DNA of 64,000 bases from Bosea beijingensis (lineage in GTDB: Bacteria; Pseudomonadota; Alphaproteobacteria; Rhizobiales; Beijerinckiaceae): positions 4,525,528 to 4,589,527 of the forward strand of contig NZ_CP132359.1 in NCBI RefSeq assembly GCF_030758975.1. The letters run 5' to 3'. Positions 33,203 to 43,378 of the stretch are shown in pieces. The notes beneath the pieces are model-generated. The model searched no databases. It saw only the letters and a list, made by a program, of their open reading frames with translations, and was not told where the DNA came from. The first letter of the stretch is position 1. Each line of letters starts with the position of its first letter. The position numbers and the translations under genes were made by a program.

Positions 33203-34189
33203 ATGATGACGACGACGACTGCGCCCGGCCTGCCCGACATGAAGCTGTCGGTGCGCGAGACCTTCGGGATCGATTCCGATCTCGAGGTGCCGGCCTTCTC
33301 CGCAGCCGATCCGCATGTGCCGGACCTCGACCCGGATTACCGATTCGACCGTGACACGACGATCGCGATCCTCGCCGGCTTCGCGCACAACCGCCGCGTG
33401 ATGATCTCGGGCTATCACGGCACCGGCAAGTCGACCCATATCGAGCAGGTCGCTGCCCGCCTCAACTGGCCCTGCGTCCGCGTCAACCTCGACAGCCACG
33501 TCTCGCGCCTCGACCTCGTCGGCAAGGACGCGATCGTGCTGAAGGAAGGCAAGCAGATCACCGAGTTCCAGGACGGCATCCTGCCCTGGGCGCTGCAGAA
33601 CAACATCGCGCTCGTCTTCGACGAATACGATGCCGGCCGCCCGGACGTGATGTTCGTGATCCAGCGCGTGCTGGAGCAGTCCGGCAAGCTGACGCTGCTC
33701 GACCAGAAGCGTGTCATCCGCCCGCACGGCGCCTTCCGCCTGTTCGCCACCGCCAACACGGTCGGCCTCGGCGACACGTCCGGCCTCTATCACGGCACGC
33801 AGCAGATCAACCAGGGCCAGATGGACCGCTGGTCGATCGTTACCACGCTGAACTACCTGCCGCACGACAACGAGGTCGCTATCGTGCTCGCGAAGTCGAA
33901 GCACTACCAGGGCACGCCTGATGGCAAGGACGTCATCAACAAGATGGTCCGTGTCGCCGATCTCACCCGCAACGCCTTCATGAACGGCGATCTCTCGACC
34001 GTGATGAGCCCGCGCACGGTCATCACCTGGGCCGAGAACGCGGCGATCTTCGGCGATATCGGCTTCGCCTTCCGCGTGACCTTCCTGAACAAGTGCGACG
34101 AGATGGAGCGCACGCTGGTCGCCGAGTTCTTCCAGCGCTCCTTCGGCAAGGAACTGCCGGAAAGCGCCGCGAACGTGGTGCTCAGCTAA
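33203..34189 (+). CDS. cobS: Aerobic cobaltochelatase subunit CobS
   Basis: The 328-residue AAA+ ATPase has Walker A at 70-78 (GYHGTGKST), Walker B at about 136-143 (ALVFDEYD) and a sensor-1 region ([14 protein letters not shown]). The N terminus [17 protein letters not shown] is diagnostic of CobS. With CobT it drives CobN to insert cobalt into hydrogenobyrinate a,c-diamide in aerobic cobalamin synthesis. CobN is not in the window. The start is ATG ATG at 33203. No cobalamin riboswitch is recognisable in the 149 bases upstream. Confidence 0.96.
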   Translation: MMTTTTAPGLPDMKLSVRETFGIDSDLEVPAFSAADPHVPDLDPDYRFDRDTTIAILAGFAHNRRVMISGYHGTGKSTHIEQVAARLNWPCVRVNLDSHVSRLDLVGKDAIVLKEGKQITEFQDGILPWALQNNIALVFDEYDAGRPDVMFVIQRVLEQSGKLTLLDQKRVIRPHGAFRLFATANTVGLGDTSGLYHGTQQINQGQMDRWSIVTTLNYLPHDNEVAIVLAKSKHYQGTPDGKDVINKMVRVADLTRNAFMNGDLSTVMSPRTVITWAENAAIFGDIGFAFRVTFLNKCDEMERTLVAEFFQRSFGKELPESAANVVLS

Positions 34190-34204
34190 CGGAGGACACG
34201 AGCC

Positions 34205-34555
34205 ATGGCGCAGTATCAGGGAAGCTGCCACTGCGGGCGGGTCACCTACGAGGTCGAAGCCGATCTCGGGCAGACGATCGCCTGCAACTGCTCCTACTGC
34301 CAGCGCCGCGGCTCGATCCTGACGTTCTCGCCCGCCAGCGCCTTCACCCTCACCAAGGGCGAAGATGCGCTGACCGAGTACCGCTTCCACACGCAGAAGA
34401 TCCAGCATCTCTTCTGCGAGACCTGCGGCATCGAATCCTTCGCGAAAGGGTCGATGCCCGACGGGACGCCGATGGTCGCGGTCAATGTGCGCTGCCTTGC
34501 CGGCGTCGAGCCGACCGAATTGTCGCCGACGCAGTATGACGGGCGGTCGCGCTAG
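34205..34555 (+). CDS. GFA-family (glutathione-dependent formaldehyde-activating-like) zinc protein
   Basis: The 116-residue protein has the GFA/CENP-V fold. Zinc ligands are in GSCHCGRVTYEV, ACNCSYCQRRGSI and LFCETCGIESF. The founding member was said to speed conjugation of formaldehyde with glutathione, but most paralogues have no proven reaction. It lies between cobS and cobT, 15 bases after cobS, with a GGAGG just before its ATG. A link to cobalamin work is not implied by the family. Confidence 0.9.
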   Translation: MAQYQGSCHCGRVTYEVEADLGQTIACNCSYCQRRGSILTFSPASAFTLTKGEDALTEYRFHTQKIQHLFCETCGIESFAKGSMPDGTPMVAVNVRCLAGVEPTELSPTQYDGRSR

Positions 34556-34629
34556 GAGGGGTTGTGGTCGCGGTCACGGTCGGTCCTGGGCAGGGCGAGA
34601 CGCGTGCTACATCATTTCACGAAGGCGCT

Positions 34630-35025
34630 ATGAGCATTTCTGCCACTATCGACCTCGAACCAGGGCAAGTGTGGACCTATCACGAGGCCTCTGACGCTGC
34701 TTCGCGGGTGACGATCGGCCGAGTCGACGTTGAGGGCGGCGATGCAATCGTTTCGATCGCAATAAGCGGTGCTCGATCCAAGTCGGAAACGGCACTGCCT
34801 GAGGGGACTGATATCGGGCACATGCCGATCAGGCGGGCTGCATTATTACGGTCTCTCGATCATTATTGCGGCGATGGCCCTCTCCCCGACCACTTTAATG
34901 AGGGCTATCTGCACTGGCGGGGCTTGTATGACAGTGGTCGTGCAGGCGCATTCGATGCCGATCTTGCAGAGGCAATAGAATTTGCCCTGAGCGTGAAGCA
35001 AACCGGAGCGCGGCGTCCGCTATGA
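34630..35025 (+). CDS. Conserved hypothetical protein in the cobS-cobT operon
   Basis: The 131-residue soluble protein has no domain I recognise. It begins [20 protein letters not shown] and has a helical C terminus ([15 protein letters not shown]). The segment [24 protein letters not shown] is the most distinctive. A GAAGG lies six bases before the ATG at 34630. A GTG at 34564 with a stronger AGGAGG is an alternative start adding 22 residues. Its stop overlaps the cobT start (ATGA), so it is translationally tied to the cobaltochelatase subunit. Codon use is less GC-biased than its neighbours', a mild hint of later insertion. Confidence 0.7.
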   Translation: MSISATIDLEPGQVWTYHEASDAASRVTIGRVDVEGGDAIVSIAISGARSKSETALPEGTDIGHMPIRRAALLRSLDHYCGDGPLPDHFNEGYLHWRGLYDSGRAGAFDADLAEAIEFALSVKQTGARRPL

Positions 35026-36914
35026 GCATCTCGAACCGCAAGCCAGGAACGCCGAAGGAGGCTCCGGCCGAGCCGCTGAAGCGGGCGATCTCCGGCGCGA
35101 TGAAGGCGATCGCGCGCAAGCCGGAGATGGAAATCGTCTTCGCCGCCGACAAGCCCTCGCTCGTCGGCGAGCGGGCGCGCCTGCCCGAGCCACCGCGCAA
35201 GCTCAGCCCCGGCGATGTCGCGATCCTGCGCGGCCACGCCGATTCGATGGCGCTCCGCCTTGCCTGCCATGATGCAGCGATCCACCGCCGCGCCGCGCCG
35301 GAAGGCGATGCTGCCCGTGCCGTGTTCGATGCCGTCGAGCAGGCGCGTGTCGAGTCAATCGGTGCGCGGCGGATGTCGGGCATGGCCGGCAACATCACCG
35401 CAATGCTGGAAGACCGCTACCACCGCGGCGGGCGTTACGAGGAGGTCACCGACCGGGCCGACGCGCCGCTGGAGGATGCGCTCGCCCTGATGGTGCGCGA
35501 GCGCCTGACCGGCCTGAAGCCGCCGAAAGCGGCGGAAAAGGTCGTCGAGCTGTGGCGCGAGCAGATCGAGGCCAAGGCCGGCTCCGAGCTCGACCGGCTC
35601 ACCAAGGCGATCGAGGACCAGCGCGGCTTCGCCCGCACGGTGCGCGACATGCTGGCCGCGCTCGACATGGCCGAGCAGACGGCGCAGGGCGACGAGCAGG
35701 ACGAGGACGAGGACAACCAGGACCAGTCCTCCGAGGACCAGCAGCAGCAGGAAGGCGAATCCGAGCAGGAGAGCGGTGCCGACCGTTCCGAGGTCGAGGT
35801 CAGCGAGGACGCGACCGAGGAGCTGCAGGAGGGCGCCTCCGAGGCGACCGACGCGCCGGCCGGCGACTGGGACGAGGAAGACGAGAGCTCAGAATCCGAG
35901 GAGGCGGGCGAAGCGCCGCGTCCGCGCGAGAGCCGCGGCAACGAGCGTCCGCAGACCGACTACAAGGCCTATACCCAGAAGTTCGACGAGGTCGTCACCG
36001 CCGAAGAGCTCTGCGACGCCGAGGAGCTGACGCGCCTGCGCGCCTATCTCGACAAGCAGCTCGCCCATCTCCAGGGCGTGGTCGCGCGCCTCGCCAACCG
36101 GCTGCAGCGGCGCCTGATGGCGCAGCAGAATCGCACCTGGGAGTTCGACCTCGAAGAGGGTGCGCTCGATCCGGCCCGCCTGCCGCGCATCATCCTCGAT
36201 CCGTTCCAGCCGCTCTCCTTCCGGCAGGAATCGGACACGAATTTCCGCGACACGGTCGTGACCCTGCTGATCGACAATTCAGGCTCGATGCGCGGCCGGC
36301 CGATCACGGTCGCGGCGACCTGCGCCGACATCCTGGCCCGGACGCTGGAGCGCTGCGGCGTCAAGGTCGAGTTGCTCGGCTTCACGACGCGCGCCTGGAA
36401 GGGCGGGCTGTCGCGCGAGGCCTGGCTGCAGTCGGGCAAGCCGGCCAATCCCGGCCGCCTGAACGATCTCCGCCACATCATCTACAAGGCGGCGGACGCG
36501 CCCTGGCGGCGCGCGCGCAAGAATCTCGGGCTGATGATGCGCGAGGGGCTGCTCAAGGAGAATATCGACGGCGAGGCGCTGGACTGGGCTCACAAGCGCA
36601 TTCTCGGCCGCTCCGAGCAGCGCAAGATCCTGATGGTGATCTCGGACGGCGCGCCGGTCGACGATTCCACCCTCTCGGTCAATGCCGGCAATTATCTCGA
36701 GCGGCATCTGCGCCATGTCATCGCCGAGATCGAGACGCGCTCGCCGGTCGAGCTCATCGCCATCGGCATCGGCCATGACGTGACGCGCTATTACCGCCGC
36801 GCCGTGACCATCGTCGACGCCGAGGAACTGGGCGGGGTGATGACCGAGAAGCTCGCCGAGCTGTTCGAAGAGGACGGGCCTGCGGGCTCCGGTTCCAAGC
36901 GTCGCGGCCACTGA
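35022..36914 (+). CDS. cobT: Aerobic cobaltochelatase subunit CobT
   Basis: The 630-residue protein has three parts. An N-terminal CobT domain spans about 1-215. A very acidic, Glu/Gln/Asp-rich linker spans ~220-300 ([19 protein letters not shown] is typical). The C-terminal von Willebrand A domain has the MIDAS motif [12 protein letters not shown] and a late [12 protein letters not shown]. It forms the chelatase motor with CobS. This is the chelatase subunit named cobT in Pseudomonas denitrificans, not the phosphoribosyltransferase of the same name in enterics. Its TGA overlaps the next ATG (TGATG). Confidence 0.96.
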   Translation: MSISNRKPGTPKEAPAEPLKRAISGAMKAIARKPEMEIVFAADKPSLVGERARLPEPPRKLSPGDVAILRGHADSMALRLACHDAAIHRRAAPEGDAARAVFDAVEQARVESIGARRMSGMAGNITAMLEDRYHRGGRYEEVTDRADAPLEDALALMVRERLTGLKPPKAAEKVVELWREQIEAKAGSELDRLTKAIEDQRGFARTVRDMLAALDMAEQTAQGDEQDEDEDNQDQSSEDQQQQEGESEQESGADRSEVEVSEDATEELQEGASEATDAPAGDWDEEDESSESEEAGEAPRPRESRGNERPQTDYKAYTQKFDEVVTAEELCDAEELTRLRAYLDKQLAHLQGVVARLANRLQRRLMAQQNRTWEFDLEEGALDPARLPRIILDPFQPLSFRQESDTNFRDTVVTLLIDNSGSMRGRPITVAATCADILARTLERCGVKVELLGFTTRAWKGGLSREAWLQSGKPANPGRLNDLRHIIYKAADAPWRRARKNLGLMMREGLLKENIDGEALDWAHKRILGRSEQRKILMVISDGAPVDDSTLSVNAGNYLERHLRHVIAEIETRSPVELIAIGIGHDVTRYYRRAVTIVDAEELGGVMTEKLAELFEEDGPAGSGSKRRGH

Positions 36915-37912
36915 TGGGTCTCACGCGCCGCGCTGCGCTGGCAGGGTTAGGCGCGCTGGCGCTACCCGGCGCCGCGCAGGCGATCGAGCAGACCCGCTTT
37001 CCCGTCGGGGTCACGGCACGGCCGATCGCGGCTTTCGAGCCGCGCCGGCAGGAGCAACGCCGCTTTGGCGGATTGCAATTCCGCAGCGGACTCGTGCTGT
37101 CCTCCGGCCATCCGCGTTTCGGCGGGCTTTCTGGCCTCGCACGTCTGAATGGCGGGCGCGACCTCGTCGCGGTGACGGATCGCGGCTACTGGCTGACCGC
37201 GAAGGTCGCTTCCATCAACGGCAAGCTCACCGGGCTCGACGAGGTCGAGATGGCGGCGATTCTCGGCAGCTCCGGCCGGCCGCTCACCCGCTCGGGACTC
37301 TACGACACCGAAAGCCTCTGCATCCATGACGGCGCGGCTTTCGTGGGGATCGAGCGCAAGCACGAGATCGCCCGCTTCGACTGGGCGCGCGACGGCGTCG
37401 AGGCGCGGGCGCGGCCCGTTCCGGTGCCGCCCGAGCTGAAGCGCCTGCCGCGCAATCGCGGGCTGGAGGCGCTCGGCGTCATGCCGGCAGGGCCGTTGAA
37501 GGGGGCGCTGATCGCGATTGCCGAGCGCTCGGGCAAGGAGGACGAGCCGACGCTCGGCGCCGTTCTCGGCGGTCCGCAGCCCGGCCTGTTCAGGCTCGCC
37601 CGGCATGACGGCTACGACATCACCGATCTTGCCTTCCTGCCCTCCGGCGACATGCTGGTGCTGGAGCGCTGGTACCAGCCGCTGCGCGGCGTCGGCATGC
37701 GGATCAGGCGAATCGCCGGGCGGGATATCCGGCCGGGCGCGCTGGTGGACGGCCAGCGCCTGATCGAGGCGGATATGGGCTTCGAGATCGATAATATGGA
37801 AGGTCTGTCGGTCCATCTGGAGGAGGGGAAGACGATCCTCACCCTGATCTCTGACGACAATTTCTCGTTCCTGCAGCGCACGCTGCTGCTGGAGTTCGAG
37901 CTGCTTCCGTAA
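36914..37912 (+). CDS. Phytase-like / esterase-like secreted protein
   Basis: The 332-residue protein starts with a twin-arginine-like signal (GLTRRAALAGLGALALPGAAQA). Its beta-propeller pattern matches the esterase-like domain of the phytase family (PF13449): FGGLSGLARLNGGRDLVAVTDRGYW, YDTESLCIHDGAAFVGIERKHEIARF, RNRGLEALGVMP and FEIDNMEGLSVHLEEGKTILTLISDDNFS. It is probably a periplasmic phosphoesterase or related hydrolase. It is translationally coupled to cobT by a one-base overlap, but I see no biochemical link to B12. Confidence 0.85.
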   Translation: MGLTRRAALAGLGALALPGAAQAIEQTRFPVGVTARPIAAFEPRRQEQRRFGGLQFRSGLVLSSGHPRFGGLSGLARLNGGRDLVAVTDRGYWLTAKVASINGKLTGLDEVEMAAILGSSGRPLTRSGLYDTESLCIHDGAAFVGIERKHEIARFDWARDGVEARARPVPVPPELKRLPRNRGLEALGVMPAGPLKGALIAIAERSGKEDEPTLGAVLGGPQPGLFRLARHDGYDITDLAFLPSGDMLVLERWYQPLRGVGMRIRRIAGRDIRPGALVDGQRLIEADMGFEIDNMEGLSVHLEEGKTILTLISDDNFSFLQRTLLLEFELLP

Positions 37913-37919
37913 CGGGCGC

Positions 37920-38006
37920 CATGGTCGGGCTTGTCCGGGCCATCCACGTCTTCAGTGATCGAAGGCGGTGTTCAAGACGTGGATGTTCGCCACAAGGGCG
38001 AGCATG
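37920..38006. repeat. Long palindromic intergenic repeat
   Basis: An 87-base imperfect palindrome. The inner arms CATCCACGTCTT (37941-37952) and AAGACGTGGATG (37974-37985) pair perfectly over 12 bases. The outer arms extend the pairing to about 33 bases each with several mismatches. It lies directly after the esterase-like stop. The sequence style, with CGGGCTTGTC beside CCACGTCTT, resembles rhizobial intergenic repeats. Confidence 0.8.
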
Positions 38007-38027
38007 ACGGTGGAGCCAAGCCCAAAA

Positions 38028-38054
38028 CGAAAAAAGCGGCCTCGCGGCCGCTTC
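38028..38054 (-). terminator. Rho-independent terminator of rpmB
   Basis: Stem of six bases (GCGGCC with GGCCGC, 38036-38051) followed on the minus strand by six T residues (38035-38030). It lies 26 bases beyond the rpmB stop. Confidence 0.85.
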
Positions 38055-38079
38055 CTTCAAACCCGACAAGGCAAACCGC

Positions 38080-38367
38080 TCAGTTGGCGGCGAGCTTCTT
38101 CTCGAGGTCGCGCTTCAGCGAGAGAGCGCCGGTCGAGAGGTCGCCGGCCGAAGCCTTGATCAGGAAGGCATCGAGGCCACCGCGATGCTCGACCGAACGC
38201 AGGGCGTTGGCCGAAACGCGCAGGCGCACCGAACGGCCGAGCGCGTCCGACTGCAGCGTGACGTTCACGAGGTTCGGACGGAAGACGGTCTTCGTCTTGC
38301 GGTTCGAGTGGCTGACGAGGTGGCCGGTCTGGGTGGCTTTCCCGGTCAGTTCGCAACGGCGGGCCAT
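38080..38367 (-). CDS. rpmB: 50S ribosomal protein L28
   Basis: The 95-residue protein begins [20 protein letters not shown] and continues through [20 protein letters not shown], the universal L28 pattern. The single C in the start region is the form without the zinc-type CxxC pair. The frame is open to 38445, but the ATG at 38367 is the family start. It is monocistronic with its own terminator. A DUF3108 gene runs divergently at 38656. Confidence 0.97.
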   Translation of the reverse strand: MARRCELTGKATQTGHLVSHSNRKTKTVFRPNLVNVTLQSDALGRSVRLRVSANALRSVEHRGGLDAFLIKASAGDLSTGALSLKRDLEKKLAAN

Positions 38368-38655
38368 GTTATCGTTCCTTACGTTCCCGGGGGCGCTCAA
38401 ACAAAAAAACCGACACGCGACGTGCCGGCGAGCACCGGAAGTCAATTTGAAGTCGGGGTTCCATAGCCAAGGGCGCAGCTTGCGTCAAGGAAAACTCCGG
38501 CAAGCCGTTCACATGGCCTTCAGCGTTAACGGGGTGTAAAGATCGCGGTCCGATGCTTCAACCGGCCGTCGCTTCGCCGCACGGGGAAGACGGTCACGAT
38601 TCGGGCCGATTCAGAGTGCATTCCGCGCAGGATCGCGCCGCTCCGGAGACAATGG

Positions 38656-39465
38656 ATGAAGCCCGCCGCCGCATCGTCCCTCGCAGGCTTCGTCCTCGCC
38701 GCCGGTCTGGGCGCGGGAGCCAATGCGGCTTCGCTCGACGCGCGCTATGACGTCTCGCTCCTGGGAATCACCCTGGGCACGGCGAGCCTCAGCGGCGGAA
38801 TCGACAATTCCGGCTACAAGCTGGACATGTCCGCGAAGCTCACAGGGATAGCCGGCGGCGTTACCGGTGGGCGTGGCTCTGGCGCGGCGACGGGTGCGCT
38901 CGTCGGCGGCCGGCTCGCGCCCAAGACCTTCGCAGTGAGCTCCGCCAATTCCAGCGAGAGCCGGACCGTCCGGATGGCCTTGGCCGAGAACGCCGTCGCC
39001 GGTATCGATATCGAGCCGCCAATCGACGAGAAGCCGGATCGCGTGCCGCTCAACGAAAGCCACAAGCGCAATATCGTCGACCCGCTCAGCGCCTTCCTGA
39101 TGCCGGTCAACGGCAAGGGCAAGGATGGCGCCTGCAACCGCACGCTGCCGATCTTCGACGGCGCGGCGCGCTACGACATCAAGCTGTCGAGCGCCGGCAC
39201 CCGCAACGTCAAGATGGAGGGCTATAGTGGCCCGGTCTCGGTCTGCCAGGCGCGCTATGTGCCGATCGCCGGCCATAGGGCGCTCAGGCCCAGCACCAAG
39301 TTCATGGCCGAGAATCGCGACATCACGACCTGGCTCGCGCCGATCGCCGGCACCGACGTGATGGTGCCGGTGCGCATCTCCGTGAAGACCATGATCGGGA
39401 CCGCCGTGATCGAGGCCTCGAGCTTCAAGGTCGATCCCGGCGTGACCGCCAGCGCGCGGAACTGA
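38656..39465 (+). CDS. DUF3108 domain periplasmic protein
   Basis: The 269-residue protein has a signal peptide (SSLAGFVLAAGLGAGANA) and then ASLDARYDVSLLGITLGTASL, the start of DUF3108 domains. Later segments include DPLSAFLMPVNGKG, CNRTLPIFDGAARYDIKL and the VCQARYVPIAGHR motif. DUF3108 proteins are beta-rich envelope proteins; some are linked to cell-envelope maintenance, but no reaction is established. The stop lies six bases from the convergent NIPSNAP stop. No terminator hairpin fits between them. Confidence 0.85.
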   Translation: MKPAAASSLAGFVLAAGLGAGANAASLDARYDVSLLGITLGTASLSGGIDNSGYKLDMSAKLTGIAGGVTGGRGSGAATGALVGGRLAPKTFAVSSANSSESRTVRMALAENAVAGIDIEPPIDEKPDRVPLNESHKRNIVDPLSAFLMPVNGKGKDGACNRTLPIFDGAARYDIKLSSAGTRNVKMEGYSGPVSVCQARYVPIAGHRALRPSTKFMAENRDITTWLAPIAGTDVMVPVRISVKTMIGTAVIEASSFKVDPGVTASARN

Positions 39466-39471
39466 AGCGAC

Positions 39472-39804
39472 TCAGGGCGCGCGCTTGACGCCCTGATCGT
39501 CCTCGAAGACCGGCCGGAAGAACGAGCGCTCATAGCTGATGATGAAGCGCTCCTTCTCGTTCATCGCGAAGGCCGCCTGGCATTCGGGATCATCGAAGGA
39601 ACGCTTGCGGTAATCCTCATAGGCCGCGAGCGAGGGAAAGCTGAACATGGCGAGCGCCACGTTCGACACGCCTTCGGACGGCATGAAATAGCCGTGGTGC
39701 TTGCCGCCGAATTTCTCGACCAGCCTGATCCAGAGCTTGCCATAGGCCTCGAAGGCATCGAGCTTATGGGGATCGACGACGTAGCGCAGGTAGCAGGTAA
39801 CCAT
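39472..39804 (-). CDS. NIPSNAP-family protein
   Basis: The 110-residue ferredoxin-like alpha/beta barrel has the NIPSNAP pattern: an N-terminal strand (TCYLRYVVDPHKLDAFEAY), then GKHHGYFMPSEG, and FPSLAAYEDYRKRSFDDPECQ. It is usually of unknown function and often dimeric. It starts 2 bases after the aminotransferase stop on the same strand, so it is in that transcript. The ATG at 39804 is the natural start; the longer frame would overlap the aminotransferase. Confidence 0.85.
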   Translation of the reverse strand: MVTCYLRYVVDPHKLDAFEAYGKLWIRLVEKFGGKHHGYFMPSEGVSNVALAMFSFPSLAAYEDYRKRSFDDPECQAAFAMNEKERFIISYERSFFRPVFEDDQGVKRAP

Positions 39805-39806
39805 GG

Positions 39807-40991
39807 TCAGGCGGCCTTCGCGGTGCTGAGGAAGGTCTTCATCCGCTCCAGCGCCTTCTCGATGTTTTCCAGCGAGTTGGCATAGGAGAGGCGGATATAG
39901 CCCTCGCCATGGACGCCGAAATCGGGGCCACCGATGGTGGCGACGCCGGTTTCCTCCAGCAGGGCGGAAGTCAGCTTCTTCGCCTTCCAGCCGGTCTGCG
40001 AGACGTTCGGGAAGGCGTAGAACGCGCCCCTCGGCTCGATGCAGGAGACGCCCGGCAGACCGTTCAGGCCCTTCACCACAGCCTTCCGGCGGCGGTCGAA
40101 TTCCGCCAGCATCATATGGACCGCATCCTGCGGGCCGGTCAGCGCGGCGAGGCCTGCCCATTGCGCGGGGGCGTTGACGCAGGAATGCGAGTTCACCGCG
40201 AGCTTGCGCGCATTGTCGAGCAGGGGCTTGGGCCAGACCGAATAGCCGAGGCGCCAGCCGGTCATCGCATAGGTCTTGGACCAGCCGTTGAGCAGGATCA
40301 GCCGGTCGCGGATCTCGGGATAGCTGAGAAGGCAGACATGCTTCTCCCCATCATAGACCATCTGGTCGTAGATCTCGTCCGACATAACGGCGACATCCGG
40401 GAACTGGCTAAGCCCGGCGACGAGCTTGTCGATCTCGGCCTTCGGCGTGACGCCGCCGGTCGGGTTGGCCGGCGAGTTGATGATGAGGAGCCGGGTCTTC
40501 GGCGTGATCAGCGCCAGCGTCTCCTCGGCCGAGAAGGCGAAGCCGTTCTCCTCGCGGATCGGGACCGGGATCGGCGTCGCGCCGGTGTACTCGATCATCG
40601 AGCGGTAGATCGGGAAACCGGGATCCGGATAGAGGATCTCGGCGCCGGGCTCGCCGAACATCAGGATCGCCATGAACATGGTGACCTTGCCGCCCGGCAC
40701 GATCATCACGCTCTCCGGCGAGACCTCGACGGAAAAGCGCTTGTGCAGGTCGGCGGCGACCGCCTCGCGCAAGGGGAGGATGCCGTTGGCCGGAGTGTAG
40801 CCGTGATGGCCGTCGCGCAGCGCCTTCACAGCGGCTTCGACGATGTGGTCGGGCGTCGAGAAATCCGGCTGGCCGATGCCGAGATTGATGATGTCCTTGC
40901 CCTGGCGCTGCAATTCGGTGGCGCGGGCCAGCACGGCGAAGGCATTCTCCTCGCCGATCCGGGAGAAGGAGGGGACGACGTGAAGGGTCAT
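39807..40991 (-). CDS. Class I/II PLP-dependent aminotransferase
   Basis: The 394-residue protein has fold-type I landmarks. INLGIGQPDFSTPDH is near the N terminus, NSPANPTGGVTPKAEI carries the cofactor/substrate Asn, and MSDEIYDQM carries the Asp and Tyr that hold PLP. The Schiff-base lysine is in NGWSKTYAMTGWRLGY, and the carboxylate-binding Arg is near the C terminus in YIRLSYANS. It is of the aspartate/alanine-type group; the amino donor is not certain. GAGGAAA precedes the ATG at 40991. It is divergent from the dehydratase, with an inverted repeat at 41094-41111 between them. Confidence 0.93.
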   Translation of the reverse strand: MTLHVVPSFSRIGEENAFAVLARATELQRQGKDIINLGIGQPDFSTPDHIVEAAVKALRDGHHGYTPANGILPLREAVAADLHKRFSVEVSPESVMIVPGGKVTMFMAILMFGEPGAEILYPDPGFPIYRSMIEYTGATPIPVPIREENGFAFSAEETLALITPKTRLLIINSPANPTGGVTPKAEIDKLVAGLSQFPDVAVMSDEIYDQMVYDGEKHVCLLSYPEIRDRLILLNGWSKTYAMTGWRLGYSVWPKPLLDNARKLAVNSHSCVNAPAQWAGLAALTGPQDAVHMMLAEFDRRRKAVVKGLNGLPGVSCIEPRGAFYAFPNVSQTGWKAKKLTSALLEETGVATIGGPDFGVHGEGYIRLSYANSLENIEKALERMKTFLSTAKAA

Positions 40992-41093
40992 GGCGCGTTT
41001 CCTCGGGCTTCGCTGGCGTGGCGGCCGGCTCGCTTGTCTTGGCGCCAAACCGGCACGGCTGGCAAGCGCAGGGGGCGCATCTCTGGATTGTTG

Positions 41094-41111
41094 CATGCTG
41101 CATACAGCATG
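41094..41111. promoter_or_regulatory. Candidate operator between divergent aminotransferase and dehydratase
   Basis: Perfect 7-base arms CATGCTG and CAGCATG around CATA. It lies in the AT-richer centre of the 255-base divergent intergenic region, where a repressor such as a GntR-type protein would bind. No regulator gene for it is in the window. Confidence 0.45.
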
Positions 41112-41180
41112 ATTAAATAGTATGACTATCAGCCAGATTGGGCCTTGCCGAGCCGCGGGCGATGGGCATGATGGCTAGTC

Positions 41181-41193
41181 TCAAATCGTTTGA
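41181..41193. promoter_or_regulatory. Candidate operator TCAAA-N3-TTTGA upstream of the dehydratase
   Basis: Perfect 5-base arms with a 3-base centre. Read on the minus strand it contains AAACGATTT, which recurs just before the ICL-family gene at 43379-43392 and, with one change, at 43329-43341. A shared binding site is likely. Confidence 0.5.
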
Positions 41194-41246
41194 ATGTAAG
41201 ATCGGCAAGCGGCCGCCAGCGCCGCGCCGAACGAGAGGAAACGAGG

Positions 41247-43067
41247 ATGGCCAAGGCACCCGGCAAGAAGTCCGTTCGGCGCATCAAGCCCGAGCAACTG
41301 CGCTCGAAGGCATGGTTCGACAATCCCGACAACGCCGACATGACCGCGCTCTATATCGAGCGCACCATGAATTTCGGCCTGTCGCGCGAGGAGCTGCAAT
41401 CGGGCCGGCCGATCATCGGCATCGCCCAGACCGGCTCCGACATCGCGCCGTGCAACCGGCATCATATCGAGCTGGCCTCGCGCGTCCGCGACGGCATCCG
41501 CGAGATGGGCGGCGTGCCCTTCGAGTTCCCGATCCATCCGATCCAGGAAACCTGCAAGCGGCCGACAGCGGCGCTCGATCGCAACCTGCAATATCTCTCG
41601 CTGGTCGAGATCCTCTACGGCTATCCGCTCGACGGCGTCGTGCTGACGACGGGCTGCGACAAGACTACGCCGGCCCAGATCATGGCGGCCGCGACGGTCG
41701 ACATCCCGGCCATCGCGCTGCCGGGCGGGCCGATGCTGAACGGCTCCTTCCGCGGCGAGCGCACCGGCTCCGGCACGATCGTCTGGAAGGCGCGCCAGAT
41801 GATGGCGGCCGGCGAGATCGACTATAAGGGCTTCGTCGACCTCGTCGCTTCGTCGGCGCCGTCCGCCGGCCACTGCAACACGATGGGCACGGCCTCGACG
41901 ATGAATTCGCTGGCCGAGGCCATGGGGATGACGCTGCCCGGCGCCGCCGCCATCCCCGCGCCTTATCGCGATCGCTACGAGATGGCCTATCTCACCGGCA
42001 AGCGCATCGTCGAGATGGTCTGGGAGAACCTGATCCCCTCGAAGATCCTGACGCGCGAGGCGTTCGAGAACACCATCGTCATCAACTCGGCGATCGGCGG
42101 CTCGACCAATGCGCCCGTCCATGTCAACGCCATCGCCAAGCATATCGGCGTCAAGCTCGACAACGAGGACTGGACCAAAGTCGGCTACGACATCCCGCTC
42201 TTGGTCAACCTGCAGCCGGCCGGCGAATATCTTGGCGAGGATTATTACCGCGCCGGCGGCCTGCCCGCCGTGATCGCGGAGCTGATCGAGAAGGGCAAGC
42301 TCAAGCCTGCGATCACCGCCAATGGCAAGACGCTGGAAGAGAATTGCAAGGGCGCCTTCTCGATCGCCCGCGAGGTGATCAAGAGCTACGACCAGCCGAT
42401 GAAGGCCCAGTCGGGCTTCCTCAATCTCTCCGGCAACCTGTTCGATTCCGCGATCATGAAGACCAGCGTGATCACGCCGGAATTCCGCAAGCGCTATCTG
42501 GAGAACCCGAAGGACCCGATGGCCTTCGAGGGCCGCGCCATCGTCTTCGACGGGCCGGAGGATTATCACCACCGCATCGACGACCCGGCGCTCGCCATCG
42601 ACGAGCACTGCATCCTGTTCATCCGCGGCGTCGGCCCGATCGGGTATCCGGGCGCGGCCGAGGTGGTGAACATGCGGCCGCCGGATTACCTGATCAAGAA
42701 AGGCATCACGGCGCTTGCCTGCGTCGGCGACGGCCGCCAGTCCGGCACCTCGGGCTCGCCCTCGATCCTCAACGCCTCGCCGGAAGCGGCGACCGGCGGC
42801 GGGCTCGCCATGCTCAAGATGGGCGACAAGGTCCGCATCGACCTGAAGAAGCGCACGGCGAACATCCTGATCTCGGATGCGGAGCTGGCCGAGCGCAAGG
42901 CGGCGTTCAAGGCGGCCGGCGGCTACAAGTATCCGAAGAGCCAGACGCCCTGGCAGGAGATCCAGCGCAAGATCGTCGACGAACTGTCCGAAGGCATGGT
43001 CCTCAAGCCGGCGGTCAAGTACCAGAAAATCCACAAGAAGTTCGGCATTCCGCGCGATAATCACTGA
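41247..43067 (+). CDS. IlvD/EDD-family dehydratase, probably a sugar-acid dehydratase
   Basis: The 606-residue protein is of the iron-sulfur dehydratase family. The cluster cysteines are in [16 protein letters not shown] and [11 protein letters not shown]. The last motif, with [13 protein letters not shown], is more like the arabonate/xylonate-type group than true dihydroxy-acid dehydratase of valine synthesis. The C-terminal domain has [25 protein letters not shown]. It would remove water from an aldonic acid to give a 2-keto-3-deoxy acid. The ATG at 41247 follows a GAGGAAA at 41235-41241. The downstream dehydrogenases fit a sugar-acid pathway. Confidence 0.88.
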   Translation: MAKAPGKKSVRRIKPEQLRSKAWFDNPDNADMTALYIERTMNFGLSREELQSGRPIIGIAQTGSDIAPCNRHHIELASRVRDGIREMGGVPFEFPIHPIQETCKRPTAALDRNLQYLSLVEILYGYPLDGVVLTTGCDKTTPAQIMAAATVDIPAIALPGGPMLNGSFRGERTGSGTIVWKARQMMAAGEIDYKGFVDLVASSAPSAGHCNTMGTASTMNSLAEAMGMTLPGAAAIPAPYRDRYEMAYLTGKRIVEMVWENLIPSKILTREAFENTIVINSAIGGSTNAPVHVNAIAKHIGVKLDNEDWTKVGYDIPLLVNLQPAGEYLGEDYYRAGGLPAVIAELIEKGKLKPAITANGKTLEENCKGAFSIAREVIKSYDQPMKAQSGFLNLSGNLFDSAIMKTSVITPEFRKRYLENPKDPMAFEGRAIVFDGPEDYHHRIDDPALAIDEHCILFIRGVGPIGYPGAAEVVNMRPPDYLIKKGITALACVGDGRQSGTSGSPSILNASPEAATGGGLAMLKMGDKVRIDLKKRTANILISDAELAERKAAFKAAGGYKYPKSQTPWQEIQRKIVDELSEGMVLKPAVKYQKIHKKFGIPRDNH

Positions 43068-43184
43068 GCGGGATGCTGCGTTTGACCGGGCTTTGAAGGT
43101 GTCTTCCCGTGCGCGCTGCGGCATGCGAATGCCGCGGCGCAGACAGGGGACCGTCACCCGGTAAAGGCGCTTTCTCGTTGCGCG

Positions 43185-43231
43185 ATCCCGCATCTGCGCA
43201 GCGTCACTTTGTGCCGCGGCGCGTGCGGGAT
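43185..43231. repeat. REP-like hairpin
   Basis: Arms ATCCCGCA (43185-43192) and TGCGGGAT (43224-43231) flank GC-rich sequence that can pair further (TCTGCGC, GCGCG). No U-run follows. It looks like an intergenic palindromic repeat and could also stop transcription from the dehydratase. Confidence 0.5.
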
Positions 43232-43378
43232 GACACTCTTCGTTGGCGCGCTCGCCGCCCGCGCCGCTCCCCACGCCATTCCGCCCGCGCATCGGCGTTC
43301 GCTGCGCGACGCGCGCCCGACGGGGCTGACAAACGATCTGACCCTCGACACTATGGCAGGCGTTTCTCCCGCCTCCAT

